Shown: piece by piece, positions 37,441 through 47,175 of the stretch
Position numbering within the stretch: position 1 is the stretch's first letter
Layout: the number at the start of each line of letters is the position of its first letter
Origin: Streptococcus uberis
GTDB lineage: Bacteria > Bacillota > Bacilli > Lactobacillales > Streptococcaceae
Assembly (NCBI RefSeq): GCF_900475595.1
Contig: NZ_LS483397.1
Location: 1,707,001-1,771,000, forward strand
Length of the DNA: 64,000 bases
Reading direction: 5' to 3'
The notes under the pieces: generated by a model
What the model was told of the DNA's origin: nothing
What the model saw: only the letters and a program-made list of their open reading frames with translations
The model's database searches: none
Translations under genes and position numbers: made by a program

Positions 37441-40077
37441 TTATTTTTTGCCATCTCTTCTGAGTTTGTAACCAGTAAGTCCTGCTGCTGCCAGCATAAC
37501 AATTCCTGCTCTTAAAGCACGTTTTGTGCTTTCATCTCGTGAAGAAGTAGCATTTCCTACAGTTGATGAACTTGCACCATATGATTTACTTGCTGGGGCA
37601 TTATTTTTCTTAATATTATCTGCAACTTTTGCAACAACTCCTTGATCAGGTGTTACTTCAGGTGCTACTTTCATAATCTCTTGTGCAACATTTTGAGCAT
37701 TTGCAACAATGGCTTTTGCAGAATTTGTAATGACTTCTTCAGCCATTGTTTCTGCTTGAGCAAGAATTGTCGCTTCTTGAGCAGTATCTACTGCCTTCTC
37801 TCTTGTATCAGAAACATCCGGTCTTACTCTATTGTTTTCTGATCTTTGGACAATACTGCTGATTTTTGGAGCATTCGCCACTTGATTTGCTAAATGATTC
37901 TTCAACAAAACAATTTGTTGTTCAGTTGTTGTGATTGCTGACGTCAATTTTGCTTTTTCTTGTGTTAAATCATTTAAGATAGCTTTTTTAGTTTTAATTT
38001 GAGATAAGGTTTCTGTTAATGCTTTTTGAGCCTCTTCAACTTTTTCTTTTGCAACTTTTTCACGATTTGGATGAGAGTTAAAGGCTAGTTCTTTTTCAAG
38101 TTGTGCTTTCTTCAATGTCAAGACGTTAATTTGACTTGCCACTTGACTTTGTTTTTCTTCTAAGCTATGTAAAAGAATTTTAGACTGATTTAGGTGAACA
38201 AGCGATTCGTCAAGTTGACCTTTTAAATCCTTACGAGTTGAAAGGGCAAAAGCAAGTTGTTTATGTAAATCTTCTTTTGAATCTTGTAACTGTTGAAGTT
38301 GAGCTTTTGCTTTTTCAACGTTAGATTCAGCTTTTTGAAGTTTTGCAGCTAAACCATCTACTTTTCTCTGTGCAGAGATAACTAGTGCTTCTGAAGAAAT
38401 ATTTGCAATACGTTTTTGTAAGGTTTGAATTTTAGACTCAACAGAAGCAATACTTGCTTGAAGAATGCTAATTTTAGCACTGTTATCAACTGTTGTTAAT
38501 GGACCTGAAACCACTTGTTTGCTGAACTGGCTGGCATTTACAATATTGCTTGCCGGGAAGATAACATAGTGGGTATTTAAACCACCAACAGTTTCTGTTG
38601 AAACTCCTAAATAGACCGGAGCACTTGGGTTTGTTTTATCAGAACGCAACAAGTTAACCGTATGTCCAAATGTATTTCCATAGGTGAAGTCTGTAAACAG
38701 CATGTACTTAATACTGTTATAAATGCTACGTTTGATTCCATTAACAGTATGAACATCATCAAAGAATCCGATGTTTTCATACATGTTATCATCATTAGCT
38801 TTTAAGCCAACACTTGTAGCTGCTTGTTCGATAATTGTTCTATCGTGTGGACCAATGCCTATATGACCATTCTTGCCAGGTTGATTGTAATTAAAGAAAG
38901 GAACAGTGTTTCCATGTGTTGCTTTATAGTTTTGAGTCAAAGTACGAGCAAACTCTTGAGCGCCTTGCGTCACTTCGACTGCAGAAAGACCAAATTGCTG
39001 ACGAACAGAATTAATCAATGTTGCTGCAAATACAGCTAATTCATTTTGAACCTCAACTGATAAGTTATCTGGGTTAACGATACGGTTTAAGTCACTTGCG
39101 ATATCAACGTAATGATTTAAGTATGCCCCAACTTCTGCTTTAGAAACCAGTTGATCTTTTAAAGCATAGAATGTATTTAGATAAGATTGTGTCCCAATGT
39201 AACCACTTGACATTAATTTTTTGATTTCATTAATTGGGTAATTAGTTGGAGCAACCATTTTATTAGCACCCATAACATTCACTGCGACATTACTTGTTTG
39301 TGACTGTACTTTAGCTAATTCATTTTGTTTGGCACTTAAGCTAGATTGAGCAGTCGCTAAATCATTTGCTAATTGTGTTTTTGTATTATCTGTTACAGCA
39401 ACTAAATCAGTTTTGGCTTTTGCTAAATCTTCCGAAATGATTTTGACATTGTTTTGTTCTATTTCAACTTGAGCTGTTATTGCTTCTGGTTGATTGACCA
39501 TTTTCGTCAAGTCTGAAACTTTTGTCTCTGCTTGTGCAACTTTTTCAGCCATTTTTTTAGCTTCATTAGCTGCAGCTGTTACCTCGTCAGATTGTGTCAA
39601 TACCTGTGTTGCAACTTCTTCTTTTGTTGCTTCAGCAAGTTTTAGCTCCTCTTGAGTTTTAGCTAAGTCAGCTTTATTTTGTTCTGCTAATTGATTAAAT
39701 TCTTCTTCTGAGGCATTTGAAACAGACTCCAATGTTTTTTCAGCATCTGCAACTGCTGTTTCTTTATCAGCTAAGCCTCCTTCTAAAGTAGCTAATTCTT
39801 CATTTGTGCTTGTGATTGTCTCATTTACAGTATTAAGAGCATCGGTTTGTTCTGCTAATGTAGCTGTTTTAGTATCAATGGCTGCTTTAGTATCTTCAAT
39901 GTTTGTAGGCGCCAATGTTGCTTCTTCACCTTGTAATTTAGGTGATTGATCAGCAGTTGTCATGTCATCCGCATTAACGGTATGTCCCATACCAACACCA
40001 GTCCCAAGAAGTGCGAGTGTTGACGTTAAAGCAAGTGTTGTTTTAATCTGATTAGATTTTGTGTTTTCGAATTCCAT
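37441..40077 (-). CDS. SEC10/PgrA-like surface-exclusion protein without LPXTG
   Basis: 878 residues from ATG 40077 (AAAGGG upstream; an in-frame extension to 40158 overlaps purR and is rejected). A Sec signal peptide ends near VNADD (about 37). Two long coiled-coil regions (about 60-270 and 540-760) flank a globular domain (about 300-520) with AVFAATLINSVRQQFGLSAVEVTQGAQEFA, a CAP/surface-exclusion domain. The C-terminus has a hydrophobic helix and KLRRDGKK tail like a wall-sorting signal, but no LPXTG precedes it. It probably sits at the cell envelope. Relatives block mating-pair entry or bind host factors; function here is inferred. Confidence 0.75.
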   Translation of the reverse strand: MEFENTKSNQIKTTLALTSTLALLGTGVGMGHTVNADDMTTADQSPKLQGEEATLAPTNIEDTKAAIDTKTATLAEQTDALNTVNETITSTNEELATLEGGLADKETAVADAEKTLESVSNASEEEFNQLAEQNKADLAKTQEELKLAEATKEEVATQVLTQSDEVTAAANEAKKMAEKVAQAETKVSDLTKMVNQPEAITAQVEIEQNNVKIISEDLAKAKTDLVAVTDNTKTQLANDLATAQSSLSAKQNELAKVQSQTSNVAVNVMGANKMVAPTNYPINEIKKLMSSGYIGTQSYLNTFYALKDQLVSKAEVGAYLNHYVDIASDLNRIVNPDNLSVEVQNELAVFAATLINSVRQQFGLSAVEVTQGAQEFARTLTQNYKATHGNTVPFFNYNQPGKNGHIGIGPHDRTIIEQAATSVGLKANDDNMYENIGFFDDVHTVNGIKRSIYNSIKYMLFTDFTYGNTFGHTVNLLRSDKTNPSAPVYLGVSTETVGGLNTHYVIFPASNIVNASQFSKQVVSGPLTTVDNSAKISILQASIASVESKIQTLQKRIANISSEALVISAQRKVDGLAAKLQKAESNVEKAKAQLQQLQDSKEDLHKQLAFALSTRKDLKGQLDESLVHLNQSKILLHSLEEKQSQVASQINVLTLKKAQLEKELAFNSHPNREKVAKEKVEEAQKALTETLSQIKTKKAILNDLTQEKAKLTSAITTTEQQIVLLKNHLANQVANAPKISSIVQRSENNRVRPDVSDTREKAVDTAQEATILAQAETMAEEVITNSAKAIVANAQNVAQEIMKVAPEVTPDQGVVAKVADNIKKNNAPASKSYGASSSTVGNATSSRDESTKRALRAGIVMLAAAGLTGYKLRRDGKK

Positions 40078-40102
40078 AATATTCCCTTTTTCTCTCCATA
40101 CA

Positions 40103-40921
40103 TTATATATCGTTAAAAATATTCCCAACTTCAACGACGACTTTATTGTTCTTGACATCTATTTCAGAAACTTTAAGCAATGATTTATATGCCATCTGTT
40201 CACGTTCTTCTTTAGCATTTTCAGCAAAAACAGCCACTCCTACCAAATGACTATCAAATTCGGATAGAAGACTAATCATCCCCGTAATTGTTCCTCCTCC
40301 TTTTAGAAAGTCATCGACAATCAAAACACGACTGTTTGGTTGGAGACTCCTCTTAGAAAGAAACATTTTTTCAATGCGATCACTTGAAGCACTGGCATAA
40401 TTTACTGAAACAGTCGATCCTTCTGTGATTTTCAAGTCACGTCTTACAATAACAAAAGGCACATTGAGTATATTGGCTACCGCATTAGCTAAAGGAACTC
40501 CTTTAGTAGCAACTGTCATGACGGCATCAATTTTTTGCCCTTTAAAAGCATTGGCGATAATTCGACCAATGTTTTGTAAAATTTTGGGTGTACTTAGTAA
40601 ATCTGAAAGGTATATGTACCCTCCTGGCAAAATACGATTGTTTTCAGATAGCTTTTGACAAAGATCTTCGACAATGGCAATAGCCTCTTCTCGAGAAATA
40701 CTTGGGGTAAAAATAACCCCACCACTTGCACCAGTTAGGGTTTCAATTTCTCCAATATTTGATTCTTCGAAAGCTTTTTTGATAATAGCAATATCTTCAG
40801 AAATAGAAGATTTAGCAGCTTCATATTTTGTTGCAAAGGTATTTAAACTTGTCAATTTATAAGGGTTGTTAATAAGATAATTTGAAATAACAACCATGCG
40901 TTCACTACGTCTTAATTTCAT
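40103..40921 (-). CDS. purR: Purine operon regulator PurR
   Basis: 272 residues. N-terminal winged HTH (MVVISNYLINNPYKLTSLNTFATKY) and a C-terminal phosphoribosyltransferase domain with VLIVDDFLKGGGTITGM, the PRPP loop. Gram-positive PurR senses PRPP; in streptococci it activates purine synthesis genes. A CGAACGTTCG palindrome lies upstream (40979-40988), next to TATAAT at 40956-40951. Confidence 0.92.
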   Translation of the reverse strand: MKLRRSERMVVISNYLINNPYKLTSLNTFATKYEAAKSSISEDIAIIKKAFEESNIGEIETLTGASGGVIFTPSISREEAIAIVEDLCQKLSENNRILPGGYIYLSDLLSTPKILQNIGRIIANAFKGQKIDAVMTVATKGVPLANAVANILNVPFVIVRRDLKITEGSTVSVNYASASSDRIEKMFLSKRSLQPNSRVLIVDDFLKGGGTITGMISLLSEFDSHLVGVAVFAENAKEEREQMAYKSLLKVSEIDVKNNKVVVEVGNIFNDI

Positions 40922-40978
40922 ATTTTCCCCATCATGTTATACTTTATCATATTATAACACAAAGTTCTCAAAAAAAGA

Positions 40979-40988
40979 CGAACGTTCG
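40979..40988. promoter_or_regulatory. CGAACGTTCG palindrome upstream of purR, possible PurR site
   Basis: Two CGAAC half-sites back to back, 23 bases upstream of the purR -10. PurBoxes contain CGAAC, but usually with other spacing, so autoregulation is only a suggestion. Confidence 0.35.
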
Positions 40989-41055
40989 CAAGGAAAATTG
41001 TTCATCTTTTTATTTATTTATGTTCAATTGTAATATTTAAATATTTTTGTAACAT

Positions 41056-42000
41056 TTAATATTTAGGTTTGTAAAAAGAGCGGTTATCCATTGCAAATAT
41101 ACGGTTTGTCATCTCTCCTTCGTCTACTCGACTGAGAGCAGTTAACATCATCATCATATTGGCATCAATATTGTCAATCATGTGGAGAATCTCAGCTTCC
41201 ATAATGCGCGGACGTACTGGGCTCCCAAATTCTAACTGTCCATGGTGACTTAAAATTAAATGTCTCAAAACGACAACTTCTTCTTTCGTGTCATCAATTT
41301 TTAACTCATTTATAACTTTTGTAATCTCTTCATTGATGAGAGCAATGTGCCCAATGAGATTGCCACGAACAGTATATTCTGTATGGTCTGGACCCGTTAG
41401 TTCAAGGACTTTGGCAAGATCGTGCAACATGATACCGGCAAAAAGAAGACTTTTATTTAATTCCGGATAAATATCCCCAATACTATCAGCCAGTCTTACC
41501 ATGGTAGCCGTATGATAAGCTAGCCCTGATTCAAAGGCATGATGATTGGTTTTAGCAGCAGGATAGGTATAAAATTCCTTATCAAACTTACGGTATAGAG
41601 CTCGGACAATCCTTTGCCAAGTTGCATTTTCAATTTTGAAAAGCATTTGTTCCAGATAATCTCTGACATCAGAGACACTAACTGGTGCTTTCTCCTTAAA
41701 TTCACTTGGGTCATTAGGTTCACCATCACGAGTATTGCGCAGTGTAATTTGATTCACCTGAGGCGTTCCATTATAAACTTCTCGACGCCCTTTCATATGC
41801 ACAATTTTTCCAGCCACAAATTCTTCAACGTTGTAGGCATGAGCATCCCAAAGATTACCTGAAATCTCTCCAGTATCATCTTGAAAGGTAAAAGCAATAA
41901 AGTCTTTCCCAGCCCTTGTCTTACGAACTTCTGCTGACTTAATCAGGTAGAATCCTTCAAAGAGCTGATCTTTCTTCATTTGATTAATTTTCATCTTCAT
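41056..42000 (-). CDS. yhaM: 3'-5' exoribonuclease YhaM
   Basis: 314 residues. An N-terminal OB-fold (TGEISGNLWDA, VHMKGRREVYNGTPQ) is followed by an HD domain with HHAFESGLAYHT, LLFAGIMLHDLAKVLEL (HD pair) and LILSHHGQLEFGS. YhaM/Cbf1 trims RNA 3' ends in Firmicutes. Its start overlaps the rmuC 3' end. It is the last gene of the rsgA-rpe-thiN-rmuC-yhaM series. Confidence 0.9.
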   Translation of the reverse strand: MKMKINQMKKDQLFEGFYLIKSAEVRKTRAGKDFIAFTFQDDTGEISGNLWDAHAYNVEEFVAGKIVHMKGRREVYNGTPQVNQITLRNTRDGEPNDPSEFKEKAPVSVSDVRDYLEQMLFKIENATWQRIVRALYRKFDKEFYTYPAAKTNHHAFESGLAYHTATMVRLADSIGDIYPELNKSLLFAGIMLHDLAKVLELTGPDHTEYTVRGNLIGHIALINEEITKVINELKIDDTKEEVVVLRHLILSHHGQLEFGSPVRPRIMEAEILHMIDNIDANMMMMLTALSRVDEGEMTNRIFAMDNRSFYKPKY

Positions 42001-43255
42001 CCTCTTCTAAATAGGTCATATTGAGCAAAGCTTCGGTATCTTTATCTTGATAAGTTTCGACCTTGGTTAAAGCACGGACAATAGCATTTGTACGGGTCGA
42101 AATCAACTGATCTAGTGTTGTGTTTGCCGTGTTAATTTGTTTTTGAGCCTTAACCAGAATACCGCCAAATTTTTCAAACTCCACTTTGACATTCCCAAGA
42201 ATCTTACTAATATCGTCTGCATTTTTTTGGATATTTAAGGTTTTAAAACCAACCGATAGGGAATTAAGCAAAGCGGATAAGGTAGATGGACCGGCCACAA
42301 CGATATTATCTTCCCTTCTAAGAGCATCGAAGAAGGCTGCGCTTCTGACCACTTCAGAGTAGAGACCTTCTGTCGGTAAAAATAGAATCCCAAAGTTTGT
42401 GGTTTCAGGAGGATTGATATATTTCTTATTAACATCTTTGGCAAATCGTTTGATAGCAGATAACAAGGCTTTACGAGATTGTTCAATCCTTTCTTTGTCG
42501 GCGGATTCATAGGCATCTTCCAAACGATAATAGTCTTCTAAAGGAAACTTGGAATCAATTGGTAGATAAACATATTCCCCGTCCTGATTTCCAGGCAATT
42601 TAACAGCATACTCCACGCGCTCACTTGAACCTTTAACAGTTGGAATTTCTTTTTCATATTGTTGAACGGTAAGGATATCTTCAATAATTTGTCCTAGCTG
42701 TAATTCACCTAATATGCCTCGCGTCTTGGTATTGGATAATACCTTATTTAAGGTCCCAACATCTTTAGCAACCGTACGCATTTCACCAAGACCGGCATTC
42801 ACGTTTTCCAATTGTTTAGAAACCGTTTCAAATGAAACCTGAAGGCGTTTATTAAGCGTTTCTTCAAGTTTTTCTTCAACTGTCCGACGCATTTCTTCAA
42901 GGCGTTTCTCATTTGAAGCTTGCATGTCTTGAACAGACCGTGTCAAATTCTGATTCATGACGTCCAATCGCTGATCACTCCGATCACGACTTTCAGATAG
43001 ATTGTGGTGAAGGACAGATTTCAAGTCATTTAGTTGCTGATATAAATCAGCTTGCTGACGGTTCATTAAGGTACTAACTTCTAGAAATTGTTCCTTACTA
43101 GAACTTTCTAATTGATAGGTCATTTGATCCGATAGATTATCCGCTAAAATTTCATGATGCTTATCCATTTGATTTTCAAGCTGATTAATCTTTTGATAGA
43201 GCAAGACACTCATGACACAAGAAATCACTAATAAAATAATGATAATAATTTCCAA
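41984..43255 (-). CDS. rmuC: DNA recombination protein RmuC homolog
   Basis: 423 residues from TTG 43255, preferred because AGGAGA stands four bases before it while the longer frame lies in thiN. An N-terminal membrane helix (LEIIIIILLVISCVMSVLLY), a coiled coil (about 25-150) and the RmuC domain with KTRGILGELQLGQIIED, LPIDSKFPLEDY and TEGLYSEVV are present. RmuC limits recombination between inverted repeats in E. coli. Overlaps thiN and yhaM, so translationally coupled. Confidence 0.88.
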   Translation of the reverse strand: MEIIIIILLVISCVMSVLLYQKINQLENQMDKHHEILADNLSDQMTYQLESSSKEQFLEVSTLMNRQQADLYQQLNDLKSVLHHNLSESRDRSDQRLDVMNQNLTRSVQDMQASNEKRLEEMRRTVEEKLEETLNKRLQVSFETVSKQLENVNAGLGEMRTVAKDVGTLNKVLSNTKTRGILGELQLGQIIEDILTVQQYEKEIPTVKGSSERVEYAVKLPGNQDGEYVYLPIDSKFPLEDYYRLEDAYESADKERIEQSRKALLSAIKRFAKDVNKKYINPPETTNFGILFLPTEGLYSEVVRSAAFFDALRREDNIVVAGPSTLSALLNSLSVGFKTLNIQKNADDISKILGNVKVEFEKFGGILVKAQKQINTANTTLDQLISTRTNAIVRALTKVETYQDKDTEALLNMTYLEEDEDEN

Positions 43256-43256
43256 A

Positions 43257-43889
43257 TTATCTCCTATCTTTACTTTGAATGACGACAAGATACCCTTTAT
43301 CCAGTGTAACTTCAATAGGCTTACCTACGAATTCATTACTGGAGTAGACTTTTTTTTGAAAATAATGATCTGACGTCAACTGATACTTGGCTTTTTCAAT
43401 GCTTAAAGGAGCATCACCATCTGTCATAAAAGAGACATAAGTCATTCCCTCTACTTGTTCAACCTTGTGATGGCCACTTGGAAAATAATGGATATGATTG
43501 AGGTCGTCTTTTAGTATGATTTGCTTCATATAAGGAGCAATTTCCGGATCACTCGGTAAAAAAATATTCGACATCATATGATCTAAACGCCCACCAAAGG
43601 CTGCAAAAAGAGTTACCTGAGCATCCGGAAATCTCTCAAATACTGTTTTCAAGGCTAACTCAGTATCCGTATCATCCTTTTCAACAGGTGCTTGAATCCA
43701 TTCTTTTGCTCTCTCTTTTATATTCGATAATTCTTCTTCAGAAACAGAATCAAAATCACCAATGGCTAATTCCAAAGGAAGCCCATTTTCAATTAAAAAC
43801 AGGCTTCCTCTATCAATTCCAACATAATAATCGAATTGGGCAGAAAAATCTGTTATTTGCCCACCCGCAATCATCGCAATCCTAATCAT
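43257..43889 (-). CDS. thiN: Thiamine pyrophosphokinase
   Basis: 210 residues. YVGIDRGSLFLIENGLPLELAIGDFDSVSEEE at about 22-53, PVEKDDTDTELALK (metal- and ATP-binding) and FGGRLDHMMSNIFL identify the TPK catalytic domain. It converts thiamine to thiamine pyrophosphate. It overlaps rpe by eight bases. Confidence 0.92.
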   Translation of the reverse strand: MIRIAMIAGGQITDFSAQFDYYVGIDRGSLFLIENGLPLELAIGDFDSVSEEELSNIKERAKEWIQAPVEKDDTDTELALKTVFERFPDAQVTLFAAFGGRLDHMMSNIFLPSDPEIAPYMKQIILKDDLNHIHYFPSGHHKVEQVEGMTYVSFMTDGDAPLSIEKAKYQLTSDHYFQKKVYSSNEFVGKPIEVTLDKGYLVVIQSKDRR

Positions 43890-44544
43890 TTAAAGCAGTC
43901 CTCAAGGTTTGCACCTGACTCACCAAGTCACTGGCCTTAAAGAGGTAAGATCCCGCAACAAAGATATTGGCCCCAGCTTTTCGGCAGGCTGCAATGGTTT
44001 TATTATCAACACCACCATCCACTTCAATATCAAATGTTAAACCTAATGTTTCTCTTAAGCTAGCTACTTCTTCTACTTTTTCTAAACATTCTGGGATAAA
44101 AGCTTGCCCCCCAAAACCGGGGTTGACTGTCATGATAAGCACTTGATCAACCAAGTTAAGAACAGGTTTTAAAGCAGAAACAGGAGTTCCAGGATTAATA
44201 ACAACCCCTGCTTTCATTCCTGCCGCTTTAATTTTTTGTAGGGCACCATGGATATGCTTTGTGCTTTCAGTATGTATGGTCATAATATCCGCTCCTGCTT
44301 GCGCGTAAGCTTCAACATAACGTTCAGGATCAACCACCATTAAGTGACAATCAAAGACGAGCTTGCTGTGCTTACGCATACTTGCAACAACATCTGCTCC
44401 AAAACTAATATTGGGCACAAATTGACCATCCATAATATCAATATGAACATATTCTGCATCAGTCTCTTCAATTCTTTTAAGTTCGGAAGCAAAATTAGCA
44501 TAGTCAGCTGCTAAAATGGATGGCGCAATTTTATTAGTAAACAT
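43882..44544 (-). CDS. rpe: Ribulose-phosphate 3-epimerase
   Basis: 220 residues of TIM-barrel type. IAPSILAADYANFASEL, VHIDIMDGQFVPNISFG, FDCHLMV, VNPGFGGQAFI and DIEVDGGVDNKT carry the metal-binding and catalytic Asp/His residues. It interconverts ribulose-5-P and xylulose-5-P in the pentose phosphate pathway. Confidence 0.95.
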   Translation of the reverse strand: MFTNKIAPSILAADYANFASELKRIEETDAEYVHIDIMDGQFVPNISFGADVVASMRKHSKLVFDCHLMVVDPERYVEAYAQAGADIMTIHTESTKHIHGALQKIKAAGMKAGVVINPGTPVSALKPVLNLVDQVLIMTVNPGFGGQAFIPECLEKVEEVASLRETLGLTFDIEVDGGVDNKTIAACRKAGANIFVAGSYLFKASDLVSQVQTLRTALND

Positions 44545-44552
44545 GGGGTGAC

Positions 44553-45425
44553 CTACTTTCTTTTTATTACTTTTTTAAAGGTTTCTCTTCTGTTTTCAAT
44601 TTCACTCAGAAATTGCAGATAGTTGTCATAACGAACTTTCCAAACGTCGCCCGACTCAACTGCTGCAATAACCGCACATTGTGGTTCATGACGGTGACTA
44701 CAAGACCTAAATTTGCATTGGTGACTGAAATGACGGATTTCAGGAAAGGCTTCACTTAAGTCTTCTGCCTTATCAATGGCATAATCTAAGTTGGAAAAGC
44801 CAGGCGTATCAGCAATTTTTCCGCCGTAAACATTGTAAAAACTGACAGCACGTGTGGTATGTCTTCCACGTCCAAGACTATCAGAAATAGCTGCCGTTTC
44901 TAAAGCAAGTTCGGGTGCAATCTTGTTAAGGAGTGTTGATTTCCCAACACCTGTTTGCCCCATAAAAACAGTAACCTGGTCCTTAAGGTGTGGCAGTAGT
45001 TCTTCTAAAGACAAGGCAAAATGATAACCAATCTTTTGGTATTCTTGACGAATAGACTCAATAGCCGACAAGTCATCAAGCAAATCTAATTTGCTAATAT
45101 AGACCAGTGGTTTGATAGTCTTATGTTCTAGTAATACCAGAAATCGGTCCAGTAAGTTACTATTAAAGTCCGGCTCCTTAGCAGACATCACAACCACAGC
45201 TTGATCAATATTAACAATAGGCGGTCTAATCAATTCATTTTTTCGGGGGTGAAGGGCTAAGATATAACCTTCCGAATGATCTTCTGCAGAAAAATCCACA
45301 AAATCCCCTACATATGGTGTTTGTCCTTTTTTACGAAAATGACCACGCGCACGTGTCTGATAAACTTTCCCTTCCGACTCTACATAATAAAAGCCAGCTA
45401 AGGATTTAATAATTCTACCTTGCAA
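44553..45425 (-). CDS. rsgA: Ribosome small-subunit GTPase RsgA
   Basis: 290 residues. N-terminal OB-fold, then a circularly permuted GTPase: G4 ISKLDLL, G1 [13 protein letters not shown]3 DTPGFSNL, and a C-terminal zinc domain ([16 protein letters not shown]). It matures the 30S subunit. It opens the run rsgA-rpe-thiN-rmuC-yhaM. A plus-strand efflux cassette separates it from ksgA. Confidence 0.95.
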   Translation of the reverse strand: MQGRIIKSLAGFYYVESEGKVYQTRARGHFRKKGQTPYVGDFVDFSAEDHSEGYILALHPRKNELIRPPIVNIDQAVVVMSAKEPDFNSNLLDRFLVLLEHKTIKPLVYISKLDLLDDLSAIESIRQEYQKIGYHFALSLEELLPHLKDQVTVFMGQTGVGKSTLLNKIAPELALETAAISDSLGRGRHTTRAVSFYNVYGGKIADTPGFSNLDYAIDKAEDLSEAFPEIRHFSHQCKFRSCSHRHEPQCAVIAAVESGDVWKVRYDNYLQFLSEIENRRETFKKVIKRK

Positions 45426-45671
45426 ATGAACTCCTTATAATCATAATAAGTTTATTATAGCAAAAATAAGCGCTTAATTCAGTAGATTTAATTTTTTCCT
45501 CGGCTTTCATCTTGCTATCAACTTTTCTGAAAAAATTTAGAAAAAACCAGGCCAAAATGATTGCTTGCCTTTTTGGTTTGTGGTATAGTTCTCAGGGTAA
45601 CTATTTATTTTCTGAAATTATAATTGTTTTTCGAGAGAATAATAGCAAATCAGATACAAAGGAGAAACGCA

Positions 45672-47174
45672 ATGTCATCAAGACAAGAACACATTGATAT
45701 ACATGGCAAAAGCTACAATCGTACCGCAATGGTTATCTTATTATTAGTAGCAACCTTTGCCGGCATTTTGAACCAGACAAGTCTGGGAACTGCCATTCCA
45801 ACCTTAATGAAAAACTTCGATATTAACTTGGCCACTGCTCAACAGGCAACCACTTGGTTTTTATTGGCTAACGGTATTATGATTCCCGTTTCAGCTTTTC
45901 TTGCAACCCGTTTTTCAACAAAATGGCTTTATGTGTCAGCTTATGCCATCTTAGTTATTGGCTTAATCATCACAGCCTTGGCACCTACTGATAATTGGAA
46001 CCTATTCCTCTTTGGTCGTATTATTCAAGCCATTGCTGTCGGTATTACCATGCCTTTGATGCAAGTTGTAATGGTCAATATCTATCCTGCCGAGCAAAGA
46101 GGAGCTGCTATGGGGCTTAGTGGTCTAGTTGTTGGGCTTGGTCCTGCTATTGGTCCTACTTTTGCTGGATGGTTATTAAAGCATGACATTATTTTGTGGG
46201 GACACAACTTATCCTGGAGAGCTATTTTTGTTCTCCCACTCATTATTCTAATCCTTGCCTTCTTGTTATCACCAATCTTGGTTAAAGATGTTATTCCTAA
46301 TAAAAAAATGTCTTTGGATTTACCCTCTCTTATTCTATCTATCATTGGTTTTGGCAGCTTCCTATGGGGCTTCACCAATGTTGCAAATGATGGGTGGACA
46401 GAAATGAAAACCGTCATCGCTCCTATTGTGATTGGGTTGATTTTTATCGCTATCTTTATTCATCGTCAACTTATTCTTGAAGAACCGTTCCTTGATATAC
46501 GGGTTTTCAAGGTGAAACAATTCTCAATCACGACACTTGCCATTGCCCTTTCCATGATGGCTATGATGGGGGTCGAGATGATGCTTCCTCTTTATCTCCA
46601 AAATGTTCATGGTCTGTCTGCACTTGATTCAGGGCTTGTCCTTTTACCAGGAGCCCTAATGATGGGGATTGTGAGTCCTATTGCAGGAAGTGTCTATGAT
46701 AAAGTAGGCGCCCGTCGTTTGGCTCTGATCGGGTTTTCTATTTTAGGAATCGGAACCATTCCTTTTATCTTCCTGACTAGTGCAACTCCTGATCACTATA
46801 TTACTTTGCTTTATGCCGTTCGTATGTTTGGTATTGCCATGATTATGATGCCATTAACAGCATCTGCCATGAGTGCTTTGCCACCTCATGAAGCTGCACA
46901 TGGTACCGCATCTAATAATACTGCACGTCAAATCGCTTCTGCCATTGTTGTTGCTTTACTATCAAGTGTGACCCAAAATGTCATCAATCACAACAAACCG
47001 TCGCACCTTTTAAAAGATCAAAATCCTCTTGAATACGCTTCTAAGATGTTAGAAGCTAGCCTTAAAGGGTTCCATGTTTCATTCACCATTGGACTATCCT
47101 TTGCCATTATCGGATTTATTGTTGCCCTTTTCTTAAGAAAAGGAAAAATTATTGAAGTAGAAAAGGAGCTCTAA
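45672..47174 (+). CDS. DHA2-family (EmrB/QacA-like) multidrug MFS transporter
   Basis: 500 residues from ATG 45672 after AAGGAGAAA. About fourteen transmembrane helices. Motif C-like GLVVGLGPAIGPTFAGWLL lies in helix 5 (about 155-175) and GRIIQAIAVGITMPLMQ in helix 4. The DHA2 family exports drugs, dyes or metabolites by proton antiport. It forms an operon with the DUF4811 gene one base downstream, a pairing known in lactic acid bacteria. It lies on the strand opposite to the ksgA-rsgA series it interrupts. Confidence 0.88.
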   Translation: MSSRQEHIDIHGKSYNRTAMVILLLVATFAGILNQTSLGTAIPTLMKNFDINLATAQQATTWFLLANGIMIPVSAFLATRFSTKWLYVSAYAILVIGLIITALAPTDNWNLFLFGRIIQAIAVGITMPLMQVVMVNIYPAEQRGAAMGLSGLVVGLGPAIGPTFAGWLLKHDIILWGHNLSWRAIFVLPLIILILAFLLSPILVKDVIPNKKMSLDLPSLILSIIGFGSFLWGFTNVANDGWTEMKTVIAPIVIGLIFIAIFIHRQLILEEPFLDIRVFKVKQFSITTLAIALSMMAMMGVEMMLPLYLQNVHGLSALDSGLVLLPGALMMGIVSPIAGSVYDKVGARRLALIGFSILGIGTIPFIFLTSATPDHYITLLYAVRMFGIAMIMMPLTASAMSALPPHEAAHGTASNNTARQIASAIVVALLSSVTQNVINHNKPSHLLKDQNPLEYASKMLEASLKGFHVSFTIGLSFAIIGFIVALFLRKGKIIEVEKEL

Positions 47175-47175
47175 G

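Noticed and set aside
40078..40158. Longer start for the surface-exclusion-like protein
   Set aside because: It would overlap purR and place 27 polar residues before a normal signal peptide.
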